Source: Archivesica marissinica (lineage: Eukaryota; Mollusca; Bivalvia; Venerida; Vesicomyidae). From it: a DNA stretch of 64,000 nucleotides. Location: NCBI GenBank assembly GCA_014843695.1, contig CM026400.1, forward strand, positions 40,664,923-40,728,922. Reading direction: 5' to 3'. Shown piece after piece: positions 35,276 through 46,095 of the stretch. Made by a program: the position numbers and the translations under genes. The notes under the pieces were generated by a model, which made no database searches, had not been told where the DNA came from, and was given only the letters and a program-made list of their open reading frames with translations. How positions within the stretch are numbered: the first letter of the stretch is position 1; each line of letters opens with the position of its first letter.

Positions 35276-37696
35276 TCAAATGTCTGTGATTGCTTTACTC
35301 ACAAACTTAGTGATGGATTCTGAAATTGAAAATAGTTTCTCATTAATAGTGCCAATCAAATCAGTTGACAGATCCTTGTCATGGTAGGTAAATGAACGTT
35401 GCAAATCTTCTAAGTCAAGCCGAAGTGCATTGGTCATGAACTCTGTGCCATTGGCAGCCATCAATTGTGTCAAACCTTCAAACAGCAGTTCAGTTAAAGC
35501 TTCCATTGCCAACCTAAGTGCTCGAATGCCTCTTGACAGATGTTTTCCTTGCAAAAGCATTGTGCATGAACTATCTGCATACACTCCCGACTCAGTCAAG
35601 AATGCATGCAGGCCGCCATCAGCATACAGTTTACCGATGCTAGCTATCAATGCCATCAGAAGATGCATCACGCCAAGCCGCATAGTCACCTTGTCTTGCA
35701 ACAATGGGGGTTTACTCCATAACAATTCCTGAGCTTTGCTATAAATGGAAAGGTCTGCTGTTACAAATATATGTTCTTGGCCAAGCGATTCTGCCAAACG
35801 TACTATTTGAATCAAGGCAGTATATATTGTATTCAGATCAGTGGGTGGAGCATGTATAAAAGGTAAGTATCGTATGGTTGTCACAGGCTGTGTAGATTCT
35901 GACAACATGGCATTAAATGCTGTCCACGAAGGAATCTCATTTTGTTTGCTTATATACCTAGCAAGACACCAAAGTAAATCCATGGAAACAGCTGTATTGA
36001 ACGAAGACAGATCTTTGTCCATGTTGATGGAGACTGTGGCTGGAACAACTGGGGGCTCGGGGCGATTGGGCGGTTTTCTATATCTCTCAATCAAGTTAGA
36101 TTCATCTATGCAATCACTTTCTGTCAGGGTCTTACTGGTTACACGTGGTATGCGAATACTTGGCACATGTGTTGTGTTACGCTGATATATGACAGTCGCC
36201 ATTGAGTGGGTTGTGGACTTGCCGTCGAGTGTTTCTTCATTCTGATCGAAGTTGTCAATTGCTGCATCTATGGATGATGAGCCTTCTGTTCCGATCGGGA
36301 TCAATCCTGCAGGAATATACCTGTTATCATCTCCGATCTGGAATGTAGCCAAAGACGACAGAAATCGCCTTACTTCATCATAACTCATACAAGACCCAAG
36401 AGAATGCAACATGTCAATTAGTTGTTTACTCCCATGGTCATGGTGAATTTGTACAGCTAGTCCAAGTGTCAAGGGTGTTCTTATACGGCGACAAATGCCC
36501 ACAATTTGATGGGATAGGTTTAACACTTTTATCATATCTTTGTAATTGGATAGTTCACTGTAATTTGTAATGTTTTTAAATGCTTTAGTATTAACTAACC
36601 AAGCCATAAAATTCTTCAGAACCTCGGGAACAAACTGTTCACACACATTTAATCTGATATCAGTAACAGAAAAGTAGTCAGTAACAACGTCATCAATCTT
36701 GTTTATCTCTTTCCTAAGCACACCCGCCGCTAAATGAAGGATGTGCTGGTCATCAAGCTGTTTCGGTTGGTCTGTAATATCATCATAGCAGGGATCAGCT
36801 TGCTCTTGGAGTGTTGCCCCCTTTAGCATTGCTGTTCCAATTGCTAGGGAACTTGAGCATACACAATCAGAATAACCTCGTCTTGGAATAAACGAAATAG
36901 CGTTCCCATATTCAGTTTGCAGACGTTCTTTCAATTTCCATGTCGTATACTTATCTGAATCACTACAATCGAAGTCATTTAACATGTTCACATACATAGA
37001 TCGAAGTTTCACAAGTTCAATAACCTCCTCATTCTTAGAAAACACTGTTTTGGTCAATTCATCTTTAAGAAGAGTAAAGGCTTTGTCATATACTGACTCG
37101 GTTGTTTTCACTTCATTCTTCCGAATGGCGGACTGTATATTTCTATCAGAAACATAGTGACTATAGCATGACCTGTGGTATTTTGCATCATATGCAAATA
37201 AATCATTGTATGCAATCATTCTATGTTTAACAACTTCATCGTTGCGTTTCTCTGCGGCGCTTAGTGTCAATGTCCGTGTTGCCTCACCGGACCCTGTGCA
37301 AACAGCAGTTAACGCGTGTCTTTGTCTGGACCCTTTGCCACAAATAAAGCAATGCTCTCTTATATCAAACTCGCAAGAATCTTGACGACTAAGTCGTCTC
37401 ACTGATGGTCCGGGTGTCGTAGTATCGGGTTTCTTTCGGTTTATAGCTGTATAGTTAGCACGGCAATTGACATGAAATGTCACATATAATTCACTGTTAA
37501 GAACGTCATCTTTATATGCGTTGATTCTATGAAATACCTCATCACGCTTTGAATCTGCAACATCAAATATGGACTGCAATCCATTGACCGTTGGATTCTT
37601 TACATGACGTCCAAACTTCTGTGCATCCAGACTTTGGAAGCATATCAAACACCTAGACGTGTCAAGGCCTCGGCGTCGCTTTTCAGCCGGTTGCAT
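35276..37696 (-). pseudogene. transposase segment 1: paired finger modules and DDE-like core (806 codons)
   Basis: Residues 16-78 and 116-177 are two similar modules with spacing C-x2-C ... H-x2-C (C16, C19, H75, C78; C116, C119, H174, C177), presumably zinc-binding and DNA-recognising. The C-terminal half has blocks I recognise from invertebrate transposon proteins: D481-NFD followed by TLDGKSTTH, TAD648LSIY, RLGVMHLL with ASIGKLYADGG, and E702 in FLTESGVYA. D481, D648 and E702 are candidate catalytic acids, inferred by analogy only. The reading continues in another frame below 35279. Confidence 0.8.
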
Positions 37697-37714
37697 TTCA
37701 AGAACGGCGATTCC

Positions 37715-38570
37715 TGAAAAAGTAAGAATGATATTTGAAAGTCCAAACTGATGGGCGTTGGTTGCTTAGCCCCGGAGAATGCTGGTTCTAGATAGGGTAA
37801 TTTTCTTCTCATAAAACAACACGCACTGTCCAAGTATTGGTTCGTCCCATAACGCAGACTTGAGAGTTATTACAAGCTATTAGCTTTCGTTACAATTGAG
37901 CAAAAATAAATTAGAATCGGCTATTAAGGTAAGCAGTAGATATACATGACTGTTTGCTCTATGTCATATATGGACTAAACTACTTGTTTATAAGAGAATA
38001 GTTAATAAATATGCTGCATTTTAAATATACAAGCACATATCCTGATGGATAGGGTTATTAATACTTGGCATTATATATAAATAGTATAAAGATACTTACT
38101 TTGATGAACTCATCAATTTGCACACCAGGCATGCACATCAATGTAGTGGATGTTTACAAATGGTAACAGCAGACATAAGGGGAGTAACTCGGTTTAGAAT
38201 ATACTCATGATCTATAATGTAAATTGTTTAAATGGAAATAATTTCACCTTATGTGATGATGTTCTGCTCTAGAAACAGTTTATTCTCTGCATCATATTAA
38301 AGGTATTGGGCATCAGAACAAATAGCTTAATGTTTTAGAAAATAAATATAAAATATTGTTGAATTGATTAATTTTATTTCGCATATCACTACAGCATCAT
38401 GCTACTATATATAGGAAATGTTCACATTTTAATACTTCTAATTGATAATGATGTTTCGATATTGATCAAGCGAGTACAATTGATACCCAAATTACTCATG
38501 TTTTGTACAAATTATATATATATAATATAAATTCAGCATCACAAAATATATCTACTTCCGTTTTTGACGA
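37715..38570. other. 5' non-coding part of the Academ-like element
   Basis: AT-rich, between the putative splice acceptor at 37714 and the right inverted repeat. It probably holds the promoter and perhaps a first exon. I cannot identify either with confidence. Confidence 0.5.
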
Positions 38571-38926
38571 CTACTATTACGTATGACGTCACCATGGCGT
38601 CATCCTCATATTTACTGCAAATTAAATTCTTGCAACATCAAGTACAACTCATACCCGTTCCAACGGTATATAATATATATGATTTCATTTCTTTGATAGT
38701 TGTTTTATTTTCCAAATACTACCCATACCCCCTTTTATTTTAGGCGTTTAGAAAACACTACATCACCTTATTAAAAGCTCTATAATTTTCTTGAATCACC
38801 GTTTTGAATAGGCCAAGAACTATTTTCGAGTCTATGAAACATTAACCTACAAGAATATATCAATTTCGCTTTGTTCTACCTCGGGGAGCACCCTAGTCAA
38901 AATTCCGGGCCCAAACCACTGCACTA
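38571..38926. repeat. right terminal inverted repeat of the Academ-like element
   Basis: Inverted partner of 32296-32650. TGACGTCA at 38584-38591 is 335 bp from the end, mirroring the left arm. This arm lies on the promoter side of the minus-strand gene. Confidence 0.88.
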
Positions 38927-40770
38927 TAAGGCAATGTGTTGGTAAAACAATGTGTCGGTAAGGCAATGTGTTGGTAAAGCAATGTGTTTGTAAAGCAATG
39001 TGTCGGTAAAGCAATGTGTTGGTAAAGCAATGTGTCGGTAAGGCAATGTGTTGGTAAAGCAATGTGTCGGTAAGGCAATGTGTCGGTAAAGCAGTGTTTG
39101 TAAAGCAAAGTGTCGGTAAGGCAATGTGTTGGTAAGGCAATGTGTTGGTAAAACGATGTGTTTGTCAATGTGTCGGTAAAACAATGTGTTGGTAAGGCAA
39201 TGTGTTGGTAAAACAATGTGTTTTGTCAATGTGTCGGTAAAACAATATGTCGGTAAGGCAATGTGTCGGTAAGGCAATGTATTGGTAAAGCAATGTGTTT
39301 GTAAACAATGTGTAGGTAAAGCAATGTGTGTGTAAACAATGTGTCGGTAAAGCAATGTGTTTGTAAACAATGTGTCGGTAAGGCAATGTGTTTGTAAACA
39401 ATGTGTCGGTAACGCAATGTGTTTGTAAACAATGTGTCGGTAACGCAATGTGTTTGTAAACAATGTGTCGGTAACGCAATGTGTTGTAAACAATGTGTCG
39501 GTAAAGCAATGTGTTTGTAAACAATGTGTCGGTAAAGCAATGTGTTTGTAAACAATGTGTCGGTAAAGCAATGTGTTTGTAAACAATGTGTCGGTAAAGC
39601 AATGTGTTTGTAAACAATGTGTCGGTAAAGCAATGTGTTTGTAAACAATGTGTCGGTAAAGCTTGTGTTTGTAAACAATGTGTCGGTAAAGCAATGTGTT
39701 TATAAACAATGTGTCGGTAAAGCAATGTGTTTGTAAACAATGTGTCGGTACGGCAATGTGTTTGTAAACAATGGGTCGGTAAAGCAATGTGTTTGTAAAC
39801 AATGTGTCGGTAAAGCAATGTGTTTGTAAACAATGTGTCGGTAAAGCAATGTGTTTGTAAACAATGTGTCGGTAAAGCAATGTGTTTGTAAACAATGTGT
39901 CGGTAAAGCAATGTGTTTGTAAACAATGTGTCGGTTAAGCAATGTGTTTGTAAACAATGTGTCGGTAAAGCAATGTGTTTGTAAACAATGTGTCGGTAAA
40001 GCAATTTTTTGTAAACAATGTGTCGGTAAAGCAATGTGTTTGTAAACAATGTGTCGGTTAAGCAATGTGTTTGTAAACAATGTGTTGGTAAAGCAATGTG
40101 TTTGTAAACAATGTGTCGGTAAAGCAATGTGTTTGTAAACAATGTGTCGGTAAAACAATGTGTTTGTAAACAATGTGTCGGTAAAGCAATGTGTTTGTAA
40201 ACAATGTGTCGGTAAAGCTTGTGTTTGTAAACAATGTGTCGGTAAAGCAATGTGTTTATAAACAATGTGTCGGTAAAGCAATGTGTTTGTAAACAATGTG
40301 TCGGTACGGCAATGTGTTTGTAAACAATGGGTCGGTAAAGCAATGTGTTTGTAAACAATGTGTCGGTAAAGCAATGTGTTTGTAAACAATGTGTCGGTAA
40401 AGCAATGTGTTTGTAAACAATGTGTCGGTAAAGCAATGTGTTTGTAAACAATGTGTCGGTAAAGCAATGTGTTTGTAAACAATGTGTCGGTTAAGCAATG
40501 TGTTTGTAAACAATGTGTCGGTAAAGCAATGTGTTTGTAAACAATGTGTCGGTAAAGCAATTTTTTGTAAACAATGTGTCGGTAAAGCAATGTGTTTGTA
40601 AACAATGTGTCGGTTAAGCAATGTGTTTGTAAACAATGTGTTGGTAAAGCAATGTGTTTGTAAACAATGTGTCGGTAAAGCAATGTGTTTGTAAACAATG
40701 TGTCGGTAAAACAATGTGTTTGTAAACAATGTGTCGGTAAAGCAATGTGTTTGTAAACAATGTGTTTGTA
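38927..40770. repeat. 16-bp satellite changing to a 31-bp dimer
   Basis: 38927-39290 is built of 16-bp monomers (GGTAARGCAATGTGTY). From about 39290 to 40770 the period is 31 bp: a 16-bp monomer plus a 15-bp one (TGTAAACAATGTGTC, lacking one base). Large minus-strand frames (up to 428 codons) are rotations of the dimer and do not represent a protein. It is the right continuation of 32239-32295. Confidence 0.95.
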
Positions 40771-40997
40771 AAGCCAATGGGTTGCATCAGGCAGTTAACA
40801 TTTTGGAAAATTGCGATCATAATTATACTGCAAAACGTCAACGTCAACAGTTAAGACGCAACTGTGACGGAAAGAACCCTGATCCAAGCGGGTATGGAAC
40901 CAACCCGGCGAACGACAATGCTATAACGCTTCGGGGCAAGCAGGAAACCATTTTGTTTTCCTGAACATATATGTGGACAAATTGGCAAACCACTGAC

Positions 40998-41244
40998 CGA
41001 TTAGCGCAGTGGTTAGCGCGCTCGCTTCTCACCAATGCAACCCGGATTCGGTCCTCGGACCGGGAAGTATGTGAGATGGTACGATGGTCACCAGATCGGA
41101 CAGGTGGGTTTTCTTCGGGTACTCCGGTTTTCTCCCACACGAATGACCACATTTACGCATTCATCCGCGCCAACGAGAGTGGTTAATATAAGTTGCTAAA
41201 AATTGCTTCGCAATCGTTGTAAAATAAATCAAGTTTAAACGAAC
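40998..41244 (+). mobile_element. SINE-C copy with 8-bp target duplication
   Basis: Head CGATTAGCGCAGTGGTTAGC, box B damaged (GGATTCGGTCC for GGTTCGATTC), normal body and tail. It is flanked by CCACTGAC at 40990-40997 and 41245-41252. Confidence 0.9.
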
Positions 41245-41297
41245 CCACTGACTTGTACTAGTTGTTAATCGAGATCCGGGATCATGGCAACTCTTAC

Positions 41298-41678
41298 AAT
41301 GAGAGACATCGGTCAGTTACTGCCCCTGAATACTCACTAAAAGTAGGTAAGTCCTATTAAGTGTTTTCCTCTGTTTTTATCGTTGTTTCCTTTGCACAAC
41401 ATGCTATCAACTTTAGTCCACTATCGCTTCTTATGAGTATTATATTACTATATCTCGACAGATCTCCTACAGTATATGCAATGGGTACTTATTTGTAAAA
41501 GAATGATATCAGTTAATTAACACAATTTTGATAAAATCACATTGATCATACCGCAACATCTGGTTATGGAACAACAGTAAAAACAAAGGATCTATCTAAA
41601 AGGACCTATTAATATCTTGGAATAAATCAGACTGTATCTGCCAAGTGAGGTAATAGAAAATTAGAGATGTCTCTCATT
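41298..41678 (+). mobile_element. MITE with AATGAGAGACAT termini, copy 3 (381 bp)
   Basis: Perfect 13-bp inverted ends AATGAGAGACATC...GATGTCTCTCATT apart from one base. The internal sequence is homologous to 13310-13680 in the opposite orientation. No coding capacity. Confidence 0.88.
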
Positions 41679-42424
41679 ATAAACGAGTGTTGGGCATATA
41701 TTTATTGTACATTGTAATTATGTATGTCCGTCTTACTGTTAGGTAAGATTGTTTAACGAAGTGTGACCAAGATTGCAGAATTGCATTACTATATTGAACG
41801 TATAGTGGTAAGCCTTTTTTCTCAACCACACAACTGAATAATGACATCAACCACGCGTTTTGAACATAACCCTAACCCTGGGCGGAGCAAGTGATGAAGG
41901 CGCGTTATGCGTGGTTGATACTATATTCTGATCGGCTGGTTGAGATAAAGATTTTACAACGTATAATGGCATACGGTATACTATATCGCCAGGAGGATAT
42001 TTCTCTTAGAAAGCCGTTTATTATGAACAGTTACTATGGTGATGTGGTGAGCTTGGTTATTGTCTAATTCTTCCAGTGGTCCAATCGATGTGAGATTGAC
42101 AACGATTTCGTACAGACGGACGGATAAACATCCCCACTAAAACAATATTTCTCCCCCATAGATGAGGGAGGAGAGAACAGTGCCTCCAATTGTCCAAGAG
42201 GTCTGATGCGTGCACGAACAATAGAGATTTTGCCGTCTGCCTCTGTGTGACCTTGGCATTAACTCTACATAAATGAACTCTGCGCTTAGTTTAATTATGA
42301 TGAACAATTTGTGCTATGTTCTTTCAAAATTACTACAGTAGTCCAAGAAGCTGACAGTAAATATAATCATTTTGACATCCAAGCATGACCTTGACCGTCA
42401 GCCCATAATTTCTCGATAACTCAC
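41679..42424. other. spacer, no gene seen
   Basis: No tandem repeat, no recognised element and no exon-like frame. Confidence 0.5.
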
Positions 42425-42690
42425 AACTGGTTGCACATATGAGCTACACCTCCTGAATAGATTAGTCATTTTAGATTTTTGGAAGATAGTGCAATGATAC
42501 AGACAGAGACCCATTCCAGAGTCTCCTCTGGTTCTTTTACGTGCACGGTGTAAAGTACCGACACGAGACCTCAGTTTAAAGTCACAATTGAAACACTGTT
42601 AATGTTATTATGGTCAGACGGAGGATCGAACCTGCGATCCCTGGATTACCACTCCAACTTGTTGATCATTGGTCTAGTTCAATCACACTT
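42425..42690 (-). mobile_element. SINE-A copy, minus strand
   Basis: On minus: box B GGTTCGATCC, then AACCAGAGGAGACTCTGGA, TATCATTGCACTATC and the tail GTTGTGAGTTATCGAG. The region upstream of box B is diverged. Confidence 0.85.
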
Positions 42691-42789
42691 GGAGAGGTTA
42701 TTTAATAACGTTCTGAAATACAGCAACATGTCGATGCCGGATGTCAGAAAACTGATCTACATGCATACAAATAGATGACAATGAGCTGT

Positions 42790-42994
42790 ATGTATGTATG
42801 TTCCATTAATGTCAAACCCCTTGAGGGGACGTAGACATGTTTTCCTGGGCAGGCTTAGCCGACCTAAGTGGTTAACCAGTACTAAGCAATGTGTGTGAGG
42901 TCCTTGCTCAATGACACTACATACGTGGCCTGACCGAGTATCGAACCCGGAACGATCGATTCCAAATCTGATGCTCTACCACTGGACCACGGAT
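42790..42994 (-). mobile_element. SINE-E copy, minus strand
   Basis: Read on minus: TGGCATCCGTGGTCCAGTGG (box A), CCGGGTTCGATACTCGG (box B), then a body with ACTGGTTAACCACTTAGG, CCTGCCCAGGAAAACATG and CCCCTCAAGGGGTTTGAC. Its head is the first unit of the 65-bp array that follows. Confidence 0.85.
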
Positions 42995-43217
42995 GCCACA
43001 CTACATACCCGCTGTTGGGGGTGATTCCAAATCTGATGCTCTACCACTGGACCACGGATGCCACACTACATACCCGCTGTTGGGGGTGATTCCAAATCTG
43101 ATGCTCTACCACTGGACCACGGATGCCACACTACATACCCGCTGTTGGGGGTGATTCCAAATCTGATGCTCTACCACTGGACCACGGATGCCACACTACA
43201 TACCCGCTGTTGGGGGG
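42958..43217. repeat. 65-bp tandem array of a SINE head, 4 copies
   Basis: Four near-identical 65-bp units starting at 42958, 43023, 43088 and 43153. Each contains CTACCACTGGACCACGGATG (SINE-E box A region on minus) plus CTACATACCCGCTGTTGG. The array ends in a G-rich run. Confidence 0.95.
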
Positions 43218-43398
43218 GGGGAGGCAGTAAATAAAATGAACAAATCATTTCCAACAATTAACAAATTTAATTGAGCAAAAGTAAATTTATGAACACAAAT
43301 AACACGCCATTGAAAGACAAATGATAGTATTGTGTAATTAGCTTATTACAAAATATAAAACGCACATAGGGCCAGCACCCACACATCATTAAAGTATA

Positions 43399-43647
43399 TT
43401 ACAACTATCTCCATGCATTCTGGATACATTTAAATGCTTTTGCAAACAACATAGATCCAGATCAGCCGCAGCGCGACGCTGCGTGTTGATCAGGATCTAT
43501 GTTGTTTGCTACATAGCCAAGTGTCTTAGCAAGCTCATCTGAATAGCAAACAGCATACAGCCTGATCAGACAGCACCTTCCGTGGCGGCTGATCTGGCTC
43601 TATGTTCTTTGCAAATACTGTTTGAACGGTATCCAGAATCAAATGGG
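43399..43647. mobile_element. piggyBac-like MITE, old copy
   Basis: Right end ...GTATCCAGAATCAAATGGG followed by TTAA (43648-43651). The left end contains the inverted counterpart GCATTCTGGATAC. It holds two internal hairpins, one with arms AACATAGATCC and GGATCTATGTT. The left boundary is uncertain. Confidence 0.65.
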
Positions 43648-43866
43648 TTAATGAACTTCTACAGTTGAACAATTGTATGCAATCCTGACAGGCTATCGTG
43701 GTGCTCGATGACACAACTAATCAGTAGAAGCACAAGGTGCCACGGTATCGCGACACTACACAGTTACTGTTGTGCTTACACACCCAACATTCGTTTGAAC
43801 CAAAGGATTTGTTTCATTTTGTCCCACTGTCATTGTTTTGTCAACATACGACAGTCCCGGCAGTAT

Positions 43867-43932
43867 AACAGTTGACAAGACAATGTAACAGTTGACAAGA
43901 CAATGTAACAGTTGACAAGACAATGTAACAGT
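43867..43932. repeat. 20-bp tandem repeat, 3.3 copies
   Basis: Unit ACAGTTGACAAGACAATGTA in tandem. Confidence 0.92.
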
Positions 43933-44003
43933 ATGATACGATATTGTGATGCAATGGACATTACACCAAAACATGACAAATTAAAAAAAACAACACATTT
44001 TAA

Positions 44004-44132
44004 CTCTTTCAGCGCCGAATAAATTCAAAGCATGTGCAAACAACATAGATCCAGATTTGGCACTTTCTGTTCTGTCTAATCGGGTTCGCGGAGTTTTGCA
44101 GTCACTTTTATGAGACATTGGCAGTGAATGAG
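44004..44132. mobile_element. piggyBac-like MITE, 129 bp
   Basis: Termini CTCTTTCAGCGCCGAA and ATTGGCAGTGAATGAG form an imperfect inverted repeat and are flanked on both sides by TTAA (44000-44003, 44133-44136). It carries one arm (AACATAGATCCAGAT) of the hairpin found in its relatives. Confidence 0.8.
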
Positions 44133-44145
44133 TTAAGATAACCAG

Positions 44146-44708
44146 GCCACTGGGAGTGGGTGTAACACAGGAACAATAGTATCACCACATGGGAGTATTA
44201 CACTGGGAGTGGGTGTAACGCAGTAACAATAGTATCACTACATGGGAGTATTACACTGGGAGTGGGTGTAACGCAGGAACAATAGTATCACCACATGGGA
44301 GTATTACACTGGGAGTGGGTGTAACGCAGGAACAATAGTATCACTACATGGGAGTATTACACTGTCACTGGGAGTGGGTGTAACGCAGTAACAATAGTAT
44401 CACAACATGGGAGTATTACACTGTCACTGGGAGTGGGTGTAACACAGGAACAATAGTATCACAACATGGGAGTATTACACTGTCACTGGGAGTGGGTGTA
44501 ACACAGGAACAATAGTATCACAACATGGGAGTATTACACTGTCACTGGGAGTGGGTGTAACACAGGAACAATAGTATCACCACATGGGAGTATTACACTG
44601 GGAGTGGGTGTAACGCAGGAACAATAGTATCACTACATGAGGGTATTACACTGGGAGTGGGTGTAACGCAGGAACAATAGTATCACCACATGGGAGTATT
44701 ACACTGTC
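44146..44708. repeat. 53/59-bp tandem array, about 10 copies
   Basis: Unit containing CACTGGGAGTGGGTGTAAC and GGAACAATAGTATCACCACA. Copies are 53 bp, or 59 bp when an extra CACTGT hexamer is present. The 59-bp forms are clustered in the middle. Confidence 0.93.
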
Positions 44709-44796
44709 ACATTGCAAAGCATGTATATATTATAAACACAACTTTGATAGCACTAGCAAGATTCCATACAAATCAGCACGCAATTCACGAGCATTA

Positions 44797-44873
44797 CTTA
44801 CGTATTTACCTCACTTACGTATTTACCTCACTTACGTATTTACCTCACTTGCGTATTTACCCACGTATTTACC
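44797..44873. repeat. 17-bp tandem repeat
   Basis: About four copies of CTTACGTATTTACCTCA, the last ones shortened. Confidence 0.85.
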
Positions 44874-45311
44874 TGAACACATCACCTGCTTAAAGTTATA
44901 AACCTGTTCAAACTGATTGTCTTTAATTTCAAAATAGTTGCTATGATACAACTGTTTTCGTTACAATACCAGTATTAAATCATTCTTGCAGTAATCAAAT
45001 CAACTTTTATAACATTTTTAATGTACTTGAACATCGTCCAAAAATAATCTCATGCTGACAAAGATAATATGTTTTCATTTATTTCCGTACCAAATCATTA
45101 TAACAATGAAATGAATGGGCATACATCACTTACAGTCTTATTCAAATTGCTGGCATAAAATAATGGGACACTCGAATACACTGCAATTTTGTTTCAACAT
45201 ACATAACACCTCTTCGTAAGATAAAACCTTCACTATTACAATTACATTATCACCACGGAGGTGGTCGGTTATTGTAGAATGTTTGATGATTGGAAAGTAT
45301 TGTGTAAAGTC
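44874..45311. other. spacer, no gene seen
   Basis: AT-rich, without recognised repeats or exons. Confidence 0.5.
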
Positions 45312-45326
45312 TTAAGAGAATACAAT

Positions 45327-45837
45327 AGTGCGCTCGCTTCACACCAATGCAACCCGGGTTCGATCCTTGGTCTGGGAAGTTATGTTATGTTATATTTCGG
45401 GTTTTACGCCTGCATCAGCACCATTTTGGGCTATATCGCCGGCGGGAAGTTTACCTAACAACACCATTCCTGGGCAGGCTCCAGCGATTAACCAGTACTT
45501 GGGTGCACCAACCTCCGTAAGAAACTGCCAACTTTTTCATATAAATGAGACACGGCCTGAGCGGGGCTCGAACCCGTGACCATCAGTGATGATAGGTTAC
45601 AATGGTATACAAGTCAGCGACCTTAACCACTCGACCACGGAGGCAGACTTTGGTCTGGGAAGTATGTGAGATGGTACGGTGGTCACCAGATCGGACAGGT
45701 GGGTTTTCTCCGTGTACTCCGGATTCCTCCCACACGAATTACCACATTTACGCTTTCATCCGCACCAAATGAAAGTGATTAATATAAGTTGTTAGAACTT
45801 GCTTCGTAATCGTTGTAAAATAAATAAAGTTTAAACT
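45327..45837 (+). mobile_element. SINE-C, 5'-truncated, split by a nested SINE-E
   Basis: Starts inside the head at GTGCGCTCGCTTCACACC, has box B CCGGGTTCGATCC, is interrupted at 45381-45649, and resumes with GTATGTGAGATGGTACGG through to the tail. A perfect 15-bp target duplication TTAAGAGAATACAAT flanks the whole (45312-45326 and 45838-45852). Confidence 0.93.
45381..45649 (-). mobile_element. SINE-E nested inside SINE-C, minus strand
   Basis: On minus: TGCCTCCGTGGTCGAGTGGT (box A), CACGGGTTCGAGCCCC (box B), body with TACTGGTTAATCGCTGG and GCCTGCCCAGGAATGG, and a pentamer-like tail of ATAAC repeats. Target duplication TTGGTCTGGGAAGT at 45367-45380 and 45650-45663. The body is related to 42790-42994, so I place it in the same family. 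Confidence 0.93.
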
Positions 45838-46095
45838 TTAAGAGAATACAATGTACTGATCAGTGATCACTGAGATATCGATTTACTTGTATCTTCCATT
45901 GATAAAGTAGTATGTACAGGGAGGAAACTCTTAATAGTAAAAGGAACAGTCACTGAAGAGTTAGTTACCTTTTTTGTTGCATTTTAAAACTATATACAGT
46001 ATATGAATATTATGTTTGAACTAGAAATTATTTTTAAACAAAGAAGTTATTTTATGTTTTCCAATGAAATATAAAACAATTGATCAGAGAAATAT

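Larger units (their letters stand above)
32965..37696 (-). pseudogene. Academ-like transposase gene, broken by one frameshift and one stop
   Basis: Three consecutive minus-strand segments (37696-35276, 35250-34798, 34797-32965) together form one reading of more than 1550 residues: two finger modules, transposase core, helical linker, XPG/FEN-like nuclease and 8-cysteine tail. The first and second segments are offset by one frame. The first ends at TGA 35276-35278, and the second frame is blocked upstream by TGA at 35299-35301, so the indel lies between 35279 and 35298. The second and third segments are in the same frame, separated only by TAG at 34798-34800. A pyrimidine tract and CAG end at 37714, 18 bp upstream of the first ATG, so an upstream exon may exist. 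The low number of lesions suggests recent inactivation. Confidence 0.85.
32296..38926 (-). mobile_element. Academ-like DNA transposon, 6.63 kb, TAA target duplication
   Basis: The ends are TAGTGCAG and CTGCACTA, flanked by TAA on both sides (32293-32295 and 38927-38929). Joining the flanks recreates the satellite sequence TCGGTAAGGCAATG, so the boundaries are exact. The terminal inverted repeats extend imperfectly for about 355 bp. Landmarks present in both arms are GTGCTCCCCGAGGTAGAACA, GTTCTTGGC, TACCGTTGGAA and TGACGTCA. The single gene runs on the minus strand. Academ assignment is inferred from the 3-bp duplication, an XPG-like nuclease and an 8-cysteine cluster. KDZ/Zisupton-type elements also carry cysteine clusters, but to my knowledge lack this nuclease. 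Confidence 0.9.

Noticed and set aside
35228..35310. Intron between transposase segments 1 and 2 (GTGAGT donor is present)
   Set aside because: Removing it would delete the conserved-looking YWFKFLQAV stretch that reads in the second frame; a single indel explains the data better. Not fully excluded.
34844..36185. Plus-strand frames opposite the transposase
   Set aside because: They are antisense shadows of the minus-strand coding segments.
32296..38926. hAT or piggyBac assignment for the large transposon
   Set aside because: No 8-bp or TTAA duplication at the ends. The satellite gives a clean TAA, and the protein carries an XPG-like nuclease.
41867..41885. Telomere-like CCCTAACCCT
   Set aside because: Only two hexamers; chance occurrence.
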